Shown here piece by piece: positions 33,743-47,435 of a stretch of 64,000 nucleotides of DNA. Source of the DNA: Nocardia alba NBRC 108234 (GTDB lineage: Bacteria > Actinomycetota > Actinomycetes > Mycobacteriales > Mycobacteriaceae); NCBI RefSeq assembly GCF_001612665.1, contig NZ_BDAX01000002.1:248001-312000 (forward strand). Direction: 5' to 3'. Below the pieces are notes generated by a model. That model was given only the letters and a program-made list of their open reading frames with translations. It was not told the origin of the DNA and did not search any database. Position 1 is the first letter of the stretch. Every line of letters starts with the position of its first letter. The translations under genes and the position numbers were made by a program.

Positions 33743-34380
33743 GCTGGACACGCACACAGATGGCCGCCCGCGCCGCACAGGAACTCGCGCCCGGGGAATA
33801 CGTCAACCTCGGCATCGGTCTGCCGACCCTGATCCCCAATCACCTGCCCGCCGGCGTCGCGGTGGTACTGCACAGCGAGAACGGCATCCTCGGCACCGGC
33901 CCCTACCCCGACGAGGACGACGTCGACGCCGATCTGATCAACGCGGGCAAAGAGACCGTGACAGTCGAACCGGGCGCCTCGTTCTTCGACTCGGCACTGT
34001 CGTTCGGCATGATCCGGGGCGGGCACATCGACACCGCGGTACTGGGCGGGATGCAGGTCTCGCGAACCGGCGATCTCGCGAACTGGATGGTGCCCGGCGC
34101 GATGGTCAAAGGCATGGGCGGGGCGATGGACCTCGTCCACGGAGCCCGCCGGGTGATCGTGCTGATGGAACACACCACCCGCGACGGCGCACCCAAGATC
34201 GTCGAGACATGCACCCTGCCCCTCACCGGCCAAGCCGTCGTCCAGCGGGTCATCACCGACCTCGCGGTCCTCGACATCGCCGAGGGCGAGGTGATTCTGC
34301 GCGAGACCGCGCCCGACGTGAGCGTCGAACAGGTACGCGCGGCGACCGGAACACACCTGACCGTCGATACAGTGAGCTGA
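33739..34380 (+). CDS. pcaJ: 3-oxoadipate / 3-oxoacid CoA-transferase subunit B
   Basis: 213 residues. The catalytic Glu lies in the family signature LHSENGILG, and the N-terminal [13 protein letters not shown] and central [27 protein letters not shown] are strongly conserved. It forms the active enzyme with subunit A. Whether it handles 3-oxoadipate or acetoacetate cannot be settled by motif alone. The pcaC-type gene that follows supports the aromatic route. Confidence 0.87.
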   Translation: MSWTRTQMAARAAQELAPGEYVNLGIGLPTLIPNHLPAGVAVVLHSENGILGTGPYPDEDDVDADLINAGKETVTVEPGASFFDSALSFGMIRGGHIDTAVLGGMQVSRTGDLANWMVPGAMVKGMGGAMDLVHGARRVIVLMEHTTRDGAPKIVETCTLPLTGQAVVQRVITDLAVLDIAEGEVILRETAPDVSVEQVRAATGTHLTVDTVS

Positions 34381-34410
34381 GTGCCCGACCCCGACGACCA
34401 GGAGGTAGCA

Positions 34411-34815
34411 GTGCCTTTTCCGCAGAGCTCGCACGCCGACGCCGGACTGTGGGAGCAGGGTCTGTCGGTTCGCCGGGAGGTGATGGGCGATTCGTACGTC
34501 GACCAGGCGCTGGCCCGCACCGAGGGAACCGAGTCGGCCGAACTGCAGCGGTTCGTCACCGAACACGTCTGGGGTGCGGTGTGGACTCGTCCCGGTCTGG
34601 ACCGCCGCAGCCGCAGTCTGCTCAATCTCGGGATGCTGACTGCCCTGCGAGCACACGAGGAGCTCCCCGGCCACGTCCGTGGCGCACTCACCAACGGCCT
34701 CACCCGCGAAGAGATCGTCGAGGCGATCATCCACACAGCCGGGTATTGCGGTGCCCCCGCGGCACTGTCCGCCATGCGTGTCGTGCAGCAGACCTTCGAC
34801 ACGATCACCGAGTAG
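34411..34815 (+). CDS. pcaC: 4-carboxymuconolactone decarboxylase
   Basis: 134 residues from GTG 34411, which has AGGAGG 5 bp upstream. A GTG at 34381, just after the pcaJ stop, is in frame but lacks such a site. The segment FVTEHVWGAVWTRPGLDRRSRSLLNLGMLTALRAHEELPGHVRGALTNGLTREEIVEAIIHTAGYCGAPAA is diagnostic for PcaC within the AhpD-like superfamily. It decarboxylates gamma-carboxymuconolactone to the enol-lactone. Ring-cleavage (pcaHG), cycloisomerase (pcaB) and thiolase (pcaF) genes are not in this window. Confidence 0.85.
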   Translation: MPFPQSSHADAGLWEQGLSVRREVMGDSYVDQALARTEGTESAELQRFVTEHVWGAVWTRPGLDRRSRSLLNLGMLTALRAHEELPGHVRGALTNGLTREEIVEAIIHTAGYCGAPAALSAMRVVQQTFDTITE

Positions 34816-34886
34816 GCGAACGCGGGCCCGGGCTCGACGAACAGGTGGCTCGCGCGCTGCGCGCGGGCCGACGTGCGAGTGCGCTT

Positions 34887-35078
34887 TCAGTCGGACAGGC
34901 GCAAAGCCTCCACCGGGCAGCTGTCGACCGCCAGTCGCACATCGTCGAGTTCGGCTTCGGGGACCTGGTCCGTCGACACCTCCACGATGCCGTCGTCGTC
35001 GACCCGAAAGATGTCGGGCAGCAATGCTTCACACATGCCGTGTCCCTCGCACCGGGTGCGATCGGCGGCGATCCTCAT
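34887..35078 (-). CDS. [3Fe-4S] ferredoxin
   Basis: 63 residues with three cluster ligands, Cys10, Cys16 and Cys54 (C-x5-C ... CP), typical of the 3Fe-4S ferredoxins that serve actinobacterial P450s. The start overlaps the P450 stop (ATGA). It very likely hands electrons to the P450 encoded immediately upstream; a ferredoxin reductase is not encoded nearby. Confidence 0.9.
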   Translation of the reverse strand: MRIAADRTRCEGHGMCEALLPDIFRVDDDGIVEVSTDQVPEAELDDVRLAVDSCPVEALRLSD

Positions 35079-36502
35079 ACGGGCACCGAGGCGTCGAGGC
35101 GTTCGAGCCGGATGGGTAGGCCATCGAGAGGAACCGGGCCGGTCGCCCAGCCCATCGGCGGTGCGTAGTCGGCCGGCACGGTCCAGCGGTAGTGCAACAG
35201 CATGCGGTGCATGATCGCCTTGACGGTCATACCGCCGAAATAGAGTCCGATGCATTTGTGCGCGCCACCACCGAACGGGGCCCAGGTATAGCGGTGCGTC
35301 TTGTCCTCGTGACGTTCGGCGGTGAACCGTTCGGGATCGAACACATCGGGCTCGTTCCACCAGTGGGCCTGACGCATGGCCGAGTACGAGCCGATCATCA
35401 CCAAGGTGTGCGCGGGGACGAATCGGCCCCCGATCGCGGTGTCGCGCACGGTTTCGCGGATCTGCTGCCCGACAGGTGAGTACATGCGCAGGATCTCTCT
35501 GAAAACCAGATCCAGGGTGGGTAGCCGGTCCAGATCGGCGTAGTCGAGCGAGTCCTTGCCCAACGCTTGCGATTCGGCGCGCAGCCGGTCCTGCCATTCG
35601 GGATGCAATCCGAGCTGATACCCCATCATCGACACCGCGATCGTGCTGGTGTCGTGCGCGCCGAGCAGGACGAAGATCAGGTGGTCGACGATGTCCTGGT
35701 CGGTGAATGTGTGGCCCTCCTCGGACGCGGTGCGACACAACACGCTGAACAGATCCTCGCCGTTTCCCGCGCGTTTGGCGGGCAGCTCGCGACGGCAGTA
35801 GTCCTCCAACACCGCGCGCCCGCGCAGTCCGCGTGCCCACAGACCGCCGGGCAGATTCGTGCGTACCAGCGCCTGGCCGCCACGCACCGCGTCGATGAAC
35901 GCCCGCTCGAGCGCGGCGGCCTCCGATCCGAGATCAGCCCCCATGAACACTTCCGAGGACAGGCCGAGCAGCAGGTGTTTGACCGCCGGATACAGCGGGA
36001 AATCGTGATTCGGTGTCCAGTCGCGCATACCGCGCGCAATGGCCGGAGTGGTGATATCGAGATAGCCGACCAACCGCGGCCGGGTGAAGGCCTGCTGCAA
36101 GATCCGACGGTGGTAGCGGTGTTCCTCGAAGTCGCGCAGCAGGATGCCGCCCTGGAAGAACGGACCGATGAAGAAGGTGTAGCCGCGTTGCGCGGAATAC
36201 ACCTTGTCGCGGTCGGCGAGCACCTCTTCGGTGGCTTCCGGTCCGGTCACCATGACCACGCGTCGCCCGGCGATCCCGATCCAGTGCACCGGCCCGTACT
36301 TGTCGAAGCGGCGGCGGGCGAAACCCAGACTGTCGCTCATCGCGGGGATAGCGTGCCCGATGAGTGGAACACCGTAGTCGCCCATGATCGGCCGTAATCC
36401 GCTGTCGGGCAGTGGGTCTGCCAACGCGCGGGTCGGCGAGGGATATCGCTCGGCAACAGCGGATACGGCGGATTTCGCCCGTCGTCCCAGGGTCGACATC
36501 AT
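35075..36502 (-). CDS. cytochrome P450 (with partner ferredoxin)
   Basis: 475 residues, longer than most bacterial soluble P450s. The I-helix motif is LGAHDTSTIAV, ExxR reads EILR, and the heme loop is FGGGAHKCIG, with the thiolate Cys near residue 414. The loop resembles CYP51- and CYP136-like families of mycolate actinobacteria; the exact family needs alignment. The start is the first of two Met codons at 36502, with GAGAGGAC upstream. Its operon partner is the 3Fe-4S ferredoxin, and it is divergent from a TetR gene across a palindromic promoter. It could be a tailoring enzyme for the neighbouring PKS product or part of the catabolic island. Confidence 0.9.
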   Translation of the reverse strand: MMSTLGRRAKSAVSAVAERYPSPTRALADPLPDSGLRPIMGDYGVPLIGHAIPAMSDSLGFARRRFDKYGPVHWIGIAGRRVVMVTGPEATEEVLADRDKVYSAQRGYTFFIGPFFQGGILLRDFEEHRYHRRILQQAFTRPRLVGYLDITTPAIARGMRDWTPNHDFPLYPAVKHLLLGLSSEVFMGADLGSEAAALERAFIDAVRGGQALVRTNLPGGLWARGLRGRAVLEDYCRRELPAKRAGNGEDLFSVLCRTASEEGHTFTDQDIVDHLIFVLLGAHDTSTIAVSMMGYQLGLHPEWQDRLRAESQALGKDSLDYADLDRLPTLDLVFREILRMYSPVGQQIRETVRDTAIGGRFVPAHTLVMIGSYSAMRQAHWWNEPDVFDPERFTAERHEDKTHRYTWAPFGGGAHKCIGLYFGGMTVKAIMHRMLLHYRWTVPADYAPPMGWATGPVPLDGLPIRLERLDASVPV

Positions 36503-36548
36503 GGTGTTGTCCTCTCGCACCGTGGTGATGTGGTGTGACTTGAAACAT

Positions 36549-36586
36549 ACAGGAATCAGTCGTTTCCGTATACGGTTGATTCCTGT
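36549..36586. promoter_or_regulatory. TetR operator region between P450 and TetR genes
   Basis: ACAGGAATCA (36549-36558) and its exact complement (36577-36586) enclose a perfect 10-bp palindrome CCGTATACGG (36566-36575). CATACT (36598-36603) lies only 7 bp before the GTG start of the TetR gene, so its message may be leaderless. Confidence 0.55.
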
Positions 36587-36610
36587 TTTGGATCCGGCAT
36601 ACTGAGGGTT

Positions 36611-37261
36611 GTGACACGGGCAGCGACCGGCATCTATCGCGGCACCTCGGCCGAACAGCGACGCGACGAACGCCGTCAGCGGCTGATGGACGCTGCCCTC
36701 GACATCATCGGCACCCAGGGCTGGGCCGCGACCACCGTGCGCGGAGTGTGTGAGCAGGCCAAGGTCGGTCCGCGGTTCTTCTACGAGAGCTTCGCCGACC
36801 TCGACGCACTCGCCGCCGCCGTACACGACGAGATCATCGAGACCGCGGTCCGTAGTTCGCTGGACGCACTCGCCGCCGCACCCGATGACATCGCGGCTAA
36901 AACGCGGGCCGCCGTCACCGCCATCCTCAATTCCGTCGTCGAGGACCCCCGCCGAGCCCGCATCGCTTTCGCCGAAGCGCACGGTAGCGAAATCCTGATG
37001 CGCCGCCGCGCCGCCGCGATGCGCACTATCGCCGACGTGGTCGCCGAACAGGAACGCGCACTGTTGAACCCGCCGGCCGGTAGTGAAACCTTGGTCCGTG
37101 CGGTCTCTTTGATGATCACCGGCGGCGCAGCCGAATTGGTCTTGGCCTGGCTCGACGGCAGTATGGACATCAGCCGCGACGAACTGATCAACCTGTGCGT
37201 CGAATTCGTGCTGACCTTCGCGGACAACCTGACCACGATGGCCGCCCGAATGACCTCGTGA
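36611..37261 (+). CDS. TetR-family regulator
   Basis: 216 residues, starting with GTG. The DNA-binding domain is at about residues 15-70 (AEQRRDERRQRLMDAALDIIGTQGWAATTVRGVCEQAKVGPRFFYESFADLDALAAA). The sequence and its FFYESF recognition helix recall the TetR protein at 59991-60668, so the two may be paralogues. It is divergent from the P450-ferredoxin operon and likely represses it. Confidence 0.88.
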   Translation: MTRAATGIYRGTSAEQRRDERRQRLMDAALDIIGTQGWAATTVRGVCEQAKVGPRFFYESFADLDALAAAVHDEIIETAVRSSLDALAAAPDDIAAKTRAAVTAILNSVVEDPRRARIAFAEAHGSEILMRRRAAAMRTIADVVAEQERALLNPPAGSETLVRAVSLMITGGAAELVLAWLDGSMDISRDELINLCVEFVLTFADNLTTMAARMTS

Positions 37262-37269
37262 ACCCACAC

Positions 37270-37284
37270 CGGACACGCTGTCCG
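37270..37284. terminator. small hairpin between convergent TetR and exporter genes
   Basis: CGGACA / TGTCCG with a 3-nt loop lies exactly between the two stop codons (37261 and 37286) and could end both transcripts, including the 20-kb PKS operon. Confidence 0.45.
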
Positions 37285-37285
37285 C

Positions 37286-38884
37286 TCAGCCGTTCACCGG
37301 TCGTTCGTCATAGTCCTCGATAGGGACCCCGGGCGCTGCGAGCGCGTTCACGTCCAGATCCTGTCGACGAATCGATAGCAGCGCCACGATGCCTGCCACC
37401 CCGGCGACGACCGCCGCCCCGATCAGAACTTCATGCAGACCGGCGATGAACGAACCGCGGACGGCATCGGCCACTGCCGCGGCCAAGGGCGTCGGCACGG
37501 CGTCGATGACCTGCTGGCCCGCACCGACGGCGGTCGCCTGCGCCGCCTCGTCGGCGCGCGCACCGAGCAGACCTGCTACTTCGGTCGCATGGAACGCCGT
37601 CTCGACCCGGCTGTGGAACACCGAGCCCAGCGCGGCGACCCCGATAGCCATCCCCGCCTGCTGCATCGTCTCGTTGATGCCCGAGGCCATCCCCGCCTTG
37701 TCCGGGGTGACCACCGCGATCGCGATCGCGGCACGCGGCGGGTTGAACAAACCCATGCCGAAGCCGATCAGCAGCATCGAGGGGATCAGCGCGGTCCACT
37801 CAGAAGAGGCGTCGACCCACAGCACCGCGACCAGACCCGCGGCGATGAACAGCTGTGACGCACCGACGAGCAGCCCGGGATCGGCGCGAGCGGTGAGAAT
37901 CCCGGCGACGACCGCGGCGGCGAACAGCGTCAGGGTCAGCGGCAAGAACCTGATTCCGCTGTCGAATGCCGTGTAGGACAGCACATTGCGGACGTAGGAG
38001 ATCAGCAGGAACAGCGCAGGCATCACCGACATGGCCGATAGCGTCGCCACGATCGACAAGCCGTTGAACGTCCGGTTCCGCAACAGCGACAGATCGACCA
38101 TCGCGTCGGTGCCGCGTCGCCGCTCGATGACGACGAACACGACCAGCAATCCCACTGTCGCGAAGAAACTGCCGACCACCGGCACGCTGGTCCAGCCATG
38201 TGTGCCACCTCGCATCAGCCCGAAGACGAGGAGGAACAGCGCCGACGAAAAGGTCAGCATGCCGAACCAATCGACCCTCGGCGCGTCCTTCTCCGACGAT
38301 TCCCGCATCCGCTGCCGGCCGATCAACAACGCGACCACCGCGAACGGCACATTGACCAGGAATATCCAGCGCCAATTCCACGTCTCGGTGAGCACACCGC
38401 CGATCAGCGGCCCGAACGCGATCGCCAACCCGACGACCGCGCCGAAGACGCCGAACGCGCGGCCCCGGTCCTTGCCACGGAACTCGTGCCCGAGCAGGGC
38501 GGGGCCGACCGCGAACAGAACCGCACCGCCGAGCCCCTGCACGAACCGCGCGCCGATCAAGACGGTGTCGCTGCCTGCCAGCCCGCAGGTCAGGGAAGCG
38601 AGGGTGAAAACGACCATGCCGTACTGGAATACCCGGCGTCGCCCGATGCGGTCGGCCAGCGACCCGGCGGCGAGCAGCACCGTTGCCAATCCGAGTGCGT
38701 AGGCGTCGAGAATCCACTGCAGCTCGGTGAAACTGGAATCGAACGTGGCCCGAATGTCGGAGAGCGCTACGTTCACGACAGTGAGGTCCAGCATGAGCAT
38801 GAAGGTCGCGATCGCGACCGCCGCCAACGTCCAGCCTGCGGCACGGCTGTCAGTTTCGCGAGTGACGTCCACGGACACTGTCAC
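37286..38884 (-). CDS. DHA2-type MFS exporter of the PKS operon
   Basis: 532 residues, 14 predicted helices. LDLTVVNVALSDIRATFDSSFTELQWILDAYALGLATVLLAAGSLADRIGRRRVF carries the DHA2 hallmarks (LDxTVVNVALP-like, motif A). A periplasmic or loop insertion with charged residues precedes the last two helices. It is the last gene of the operon that begins with the FAAL-PKS gene, 39 bp after the GMC oxidoreductase. Export of, or self-protection against, the polyketide product is the likely job. Confidence 0.87.
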   Translation of the reverse strand: MTVSVDVTRETDSRAAGWTLAAVAIATFMLMLDLTVVNVALSDIRATFDSSFTELQWILDAYALGLATVLLAAGSLADRIGRRRVFQYGMVVFTLASLTCGLAGSDTVLIGARFVQGLGGAVLFAVGPALLGHEFRGKDRGRAFGVFGAVVGLAIAFGPLIGGVLTETWNWRWIFLVNVPFAVVALLIGRQRMRESSEKDAPRVDWFGMLTFSSALFLLVFGLMRGGTHGWTSVPVVGSFFATVGLLVVFVVIERRRGTDAMVDLSLLRNRTFNGLSIVATLSAMSVMPALFLLISYVRNVLSYTAFDSGIRFLPLTLTLFAAAVVAGILTARADPGLLVGASQLFIAAGLVAVLWVDASSEWTALIPSMLLIGFGMGLFNPPRAAIAIAVVTPDKAGMASGINETMQQAGMAIGVAALGSVFHSRVETAFHATEVAGLLGARADEAAQATAVGAGQQVIDAVPTPLAAAVADAVRGSFIAGLHEVLIGAAVVAGVAGIVALLSIRRQDLDVNALAAPGVPIEDYDERPVNG

Positions 38885-38923
38885 GGTATCTCCCTCTCGG
38901 TATCGGATGTGCGGGTCGAGTGG

Positions 38924-40441
38924 TCAACGGGTCAGGTCCGCGACCAGCGCGCTCGCGCAGCGGTCGGCCAGTGCGGTCACTGTCAGAGCGGGCGGAACCG
39001 CTCCGGTCGAACCGGGAATGAGTGAGCTGTCGACCACGTACAGGCCGGGGTGCGCGTCGATGCGCCCGTAGCTGTCGGTCACCGTGCCGAGTACCGCACC
39101 ACCCAGCGGGTGCGAGGTCACCGCGGGCAGGGCGAGCGCAGGTGCCGATCCTGAACTCACCGAGTCGAGTTTGGCGAGGATGGTGCCGATGTCCTTGGTT
39201 ACCCGGGCGATCTCGGGAACCTCAGCCGGCCAGCGCAACTCGACGGCATCGATGGCCGCGTCGTAGACCAGCGAGCCCAACGGTGGGGCGATGCTCACCG
39301 CCAACGCGTTCTGGCTGAGGCCACCCAGGACCGGCACGCCGAGCGGGAAGTTCAACAGGGTGGTCGGTGTCGGGCCACTGTGCCAGTCGAGGGCGACGAT
39401 GTGCGCCGGTCCGCCCTGTCCGTCCGCGGTTCTGCCGAGCCGAACGGTCACGTGGTCGCCGGAGGAACCCCACGACCGCCCGACTTCGGTGGACAGGCGG
39501 GGCAGATCGCCTCGGGCTCCGGCACGGACCAGCAGCTTCGAGGTGCCGACTGATCCCGCGGCGAAGACCACAGTGCTGGAATGGAATTCGGTGGTGGAAC
39601 GCGTTCGGCCGGCGGCATCGAGCACGGCGCAGGTGAGGGTGTAGCGATCGCCGTCGACACGGACGTCGGTCACCGAGTGCAGGGCGAGGACGGTGACAAG
39701 TCCTGTCGCTTCGGCCGCGGCGAGGATGGTGCGATCGACGCTGAGCTTGGCGCCGCTGTTCACCCCGAGGATGCAGTCCCCGACCGTGGCCGACGGACGG
39801 ATTCGTCCGCTGATCTCCTCGCGCACCACATCCCAGTCCGTGGCCATCGGCACTCGTCGCACTTGCAAGCCCGCGCGCTGAGAAAGCTCGTCGAAGGCAC
39901 GGGCGGCCGAGTATTGATCGGCGGCGAGGACATCATCGGGAATCGGGCTGCAGCCGATGAGTTCACGTGCGCGTGGATACCAGCGGTCGACCATCTCGTC
40001 GTAGTCGAGACGATCGTCGAAACTGGCCCTGAACAGATCTTCTTCAGGGGTCATCATCACCGTGTAGTTCACCAGCGAGCCGCCGCCGACGCCCGCGCCG
40101 GCGAAGCAGTTGATGCCCGAACCGGTGACGACTTCGAGCACGCCGGTGGCCACTCCCGGCAGCCACAGCGCGCGGGTATCGGGATCGACCGCGCTCGCGA
40201 AGGTATCCCCGGCGGCGGTGATCGGCCACCGCCGTCCCCGCTCGAGGACTGTGCAGGAGATCCCCTTCTGCGCCAGGCGCAGTGCCGTGACCGCACCCGC
40301 GTATCCGCTACCGATGACCACCACATCCGCGCTCGGCTGGGCCCGGCTCATCGGTGCTCGTGCGATCGGCAGCGCGGCGGCCGCCATCGCGCCCGTCGCG
40401 GCCAGCAGGACCTCGCGCCGGGTCGTCTTCGTCGTTCTCAC
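38924..40441 (-). CDS. Tat-exported GMC oxidoreductase (cholesterol-oxidase-like)
   Basis: 505 residues from a GTG that overlaps the thioesterase stop (GTGA). A twin-arginine signal (TTRREVLL, Arg8-Arg9, then a hydrophobic stretch to about residue 35) implies export of a folded FAD protein. FAD-binding GSGYAGAVTALRLAQKG follows, and GVGGGSLVNYTVMMTP is typical of cholesterol-oxidase-like enzymes. Near the C-terminus the catalytic His is kept (SHPLGGAVLG), but where cholesterol oxidases have VNP the sequence reads AVPPALT, so the Asn is replaced. Within the PKS operon it could oxidise a hydroxyl of the exported product; a steroid role is not required. Confidence 0.85.
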   Translation of the reverse strand: MRTTKTTRREVLLAATGAMAAAALPIARAPMSRAQPSADVVVIGSGYAGAVTALRLAQKGISCTVLERGRRWPITAAGDTFASAVDPDTRALWLPGVATGVLEVVTGSGINCFAGAGVGGGSLVNYTVMMTPEEDLFRASFDDRLDYDEMVDRWYPRARELIGCSPIPDDVLAADQYSAARAFDELSQRAGLQVRRVPMATDWDVVREEISGRIRPSATVGDCILGVNSGAKLSVDRTILAAAEATGLVTVLALHSVTDVRVDGDRYTLTCAVLDAAGRTRSTTEFHSSTVVFAAGSVGTSKLLVRAGARGDLPRLSTEVGRSWGSSGDHVTVRLGRTADGQGGPAHIVALDWHSGPTPTTLLNFPLGVPVLGGLSQNALAVSIAPPLGSLVYDAAIDAVELRWPAEVPEIARVTKDIGTILAKLDSVSSGSAPALALPAVTSHPLGGAVLGTVTDSYGRIDAHPGLYVVDSSLIPGSTGAVPPALTVTALADRCASALVADLTR

Positions 40442-41205
40442 TCCATGGTCTTTCTGCCGAAGGCTCGCTCGGCCGACAGTTCGGTGGCGAGTCGAGCGGG
40501 GGTGCGGTGGACGCCGAAATGATCGGTATCGAGCACGCGTACGCGAAACCGGCCGCGGGTATGGGCCCGCCAGCCTTCTGCCGTCGCCGCTGACACCAGC
40601 GGGTCGCGCAGCCCGGCGATCACGGTGATCCCGCACCCGACATCCGCCGACTCGGCGGCCCGATAGCGTTCGACCGCGCGATAGTCGCTGCGCAGCGACG
40701 GCAGGTACATCGCCCGGGTCTCGGGGTCGTCGAAGATGCTCGACTCGGTCCCACCGAGAGTGGTGATCCGCTCCAAGAACTGCGTGTCGTCGAGCTCGTG
40801 CAGCGGTGGACGTGGCGAGGGCGACGCGGGCGGCCGCGCGCTGGTGACCGTCAGGTGTCGCACCCGCGTGGCTGTCTCGGTGTCGAGCGAACGCGCGACT
40901 TCGAAGCCGATCAACGCGCCCATGCTGTGACCGAGCAGTTCGAACGGACCGGCCACCGTGGTCCGCAGCGCGTCGGCTAGTGCGGCCGCTGTCGACTCGA
41001 TGTCGCCGATCAGCGGTTCACGGAACCGGTCCTGGCGCCCGGGGTACTGCACGGCGAACACCCGATGCGTGCGGGCGAGCGTCACCGACAGTGGCCGGAA
41101 GAATCCCGCCGTTCCACCCGCGTGCGGGAGGCACACCAGCACGGGCAGCTCCGGCGCGCCCGCACCGAACTCCCGCAACCACCGGACCGCCGGGTCGGCA
41201 CTCAC
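40438..41205 (-). CDS. type II thioesterase
   Basis: 255 residues, alpha/beta hydrolase of the GrsT/TesA class. The nucleophile is Ser94 in LLGHSMGALIG, the Asp is in AGLRDPLV and the His in DTDHFGVH. The segment VLVCLPHAGGTAGFFRPLS is diagnostic. It removes stalled or wrong acyl groups from PKS carrier domains; the megasynthase itself ends in a reductase, so this is an editing enzyme, not the release enzyme. The GTG at 41205 overlaps the P450 stop (GTGA). A GTG 36 bp upstream would lie inside the P450 gene. Confidence 0.9.
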   Translation of the reverse strand: MSADPAVRWLREFGAGAPELPVLVCLPHAGGTAGFFRPLSVTLARTHRVFAVQYPGRQDRFREPLIGDIESTAAALADALRTTVAGPFELLGHSMGALIGFEVARSLDTETATRVRHLTVTSARPPASPSPRPPLHELDDTQFLERITTLGGTESSIFDDPETRAMYLPSLRSDYRAVERYRAAESADVGCGITVIAGLRDPLVSAATAEGWRAHTRGRFRVRVLDTDHFGVHRTPARLATELSAERAFGRKTME

Positions 41206-42413
41206 AGGGCCTGTTCCGCCCGCGGATGCACCTTCACCCACATCTGGGACAGCCCGTAGGAGCCCTGCTGCTCGCGCAACCGCGCGGGACGTTCGGCATC
41301 GAGGCTGAAGCGGTCGAGTACCGGCAAGAACGCCGCGAACGTGGTTTCGGCCAACAGCCGTGACAACGCCGCACCGGGGCAGAAGTGCACGCCCGCACCG
41401 AAAGCAAAGTGCCGGTTGACATTCGGACGACTCAGGTCGAGCTCGTCGGGATTGTCGAACTGTCGTGGGTCACGGTTGGCGGCCCCGAGCACGACATGGA
41501 TCAGCGCACCGGCCGGGATGGTCGTGTCATGCAGGGTGAGCTCTGTCGCGGTCCGGCGCAGCAGCCACTGGGTCGGGCTGTTCAAGCGCAGGTACTCCTC
41601 GATGAACGCCGCGTGCTTGCTCGGATCGGCGCGCAGTTCGGCAGCGAGGTCGCGGTCGCGCAGCAGCAACTCGATGCCGCCACCGAGCAGGTTCATGGTG
41701 GTCTCATGGCCCGCGGCGATGAACGACCAGGCCATGGTGACCATTTCGTCGCGCGTCAACGCCCCGCTCTCGTGCTCCTCGACCAGCTCGCCGAGGATGT
41801 CGCCTCGGTTGGGTTTGCCGCGGCGTTCGTGGGCGAGTTCTTCCATGTAGTTGCTGAACTCGACGATGTCTTCGAAGAAACCGGGAACCCGGTCCGGGTC
41901 CAAGCCCGCCGACACCGCGAAGGAATTCATCACCGCCTGCGACCAGCGCCGCAGATCCGCCTTGCGGTCGAGCGGAACTCCGAGCATGCCGCCGACGACA
42001 CGCAGCGGCAGCGCGGTGGAGTAGGCATCGACGAATTCCACCGAGTCGTGGCGGTAGAGCTCGGCGAGCAGTTCGTCGACCAAGGTTCGAACCCAACCGC
42101 TGAGCTGCCGTACCAAGCGGGCATTGAACGCACGATTGGTCGAGTGACGCAGGCGAGTGTGTTCGGGGGCATCGCGATTCACCAGCATCGGCAGGTTCAT
42201 GTAGTTGTCCTGCTGGATCTTCGACGAGAACTGGGTCTTGTCCTTGAGTGCGAAGCCCACGTCCTCGTAGCGGCTGAGCACGTAGAGGTCCTCACCATCC
42301 CAGCTGCCCTCGGGCATGTAGTACACCGGGTGCTCGTCACGCAGCCGCCGATAGATGTCCCACGGGCTCAGCCGGTATTCCGAACTGGCCAGATCGATCA
42401 ACGCAGTCGACAC
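41202..42413 (-). CDS. cytochrome P450 of the PKS operon
   Basis: 403 residues, typical class I bacterial P450. The I helix carries AAGHETTMN, ExxR is EYLR, and the heme loop is FGAGVHFCPGAALSR, with Cys near residue 345. The start is GTG with AAGGAGA upstream, 30 bp after the PKS2 stop. No ferredoxin is encoded beside it; the 3Fe-4S ferredoxin at 34887-35078 could serve both P450s. It probably hydroxylates or epoxidises the acyl or polyketide chain, free or carrier-bound. Confidence 0.92.
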   Translation of the reverse strand: MSTALIDLASSEYRLSPWDIYRRLRDEHPVYYMPEGSWDGEDLYVLSRYEDVGFALKDKTQFSSKIQQDNYMNLPMLVNRDAPEHTRLRHSTNRAFNARLVRQLSGWVRTLVDELLAELYRHDSVEFVDAYSTALPLRVVGGMLGVPLDRKADLRRWSQAVMNSFAVSAGLDPDRVPGFFEDIVEFSNYMEELAHERRGKPNRGDILGELVEEHESGALTRDEMVTMAWSFIAAGHETTMNLLGGGIELLLRDRDLAAELRADPSKHAAFIEEYLRLNSPTQWLLRRTATELTLHDTTIPAGALIHVVLGAANRDPRQFDNPDELDLSRPNVNRHFAFGAGVHFCPGAALSRLLAETTFAAFLPVLDRFSLDAERPARLREQQGSYGLSQMWVKVHPRAEQAL

Positions 42414-42443
42414 GACAATTCTCCTTATCGAGGATGGGGACGC

Positions 42444-47424
<4,981 letters not shown>

Positions 47425-47435
<11 letters not shown>

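Noticed and set aside
34816..34886. GC-rich hairpin between pcaC and the ferredoxin gene as a terminator
   Set aside because: The CGCGCG-type self-complementarity is short and imperfect, so it is not listed as a feature.
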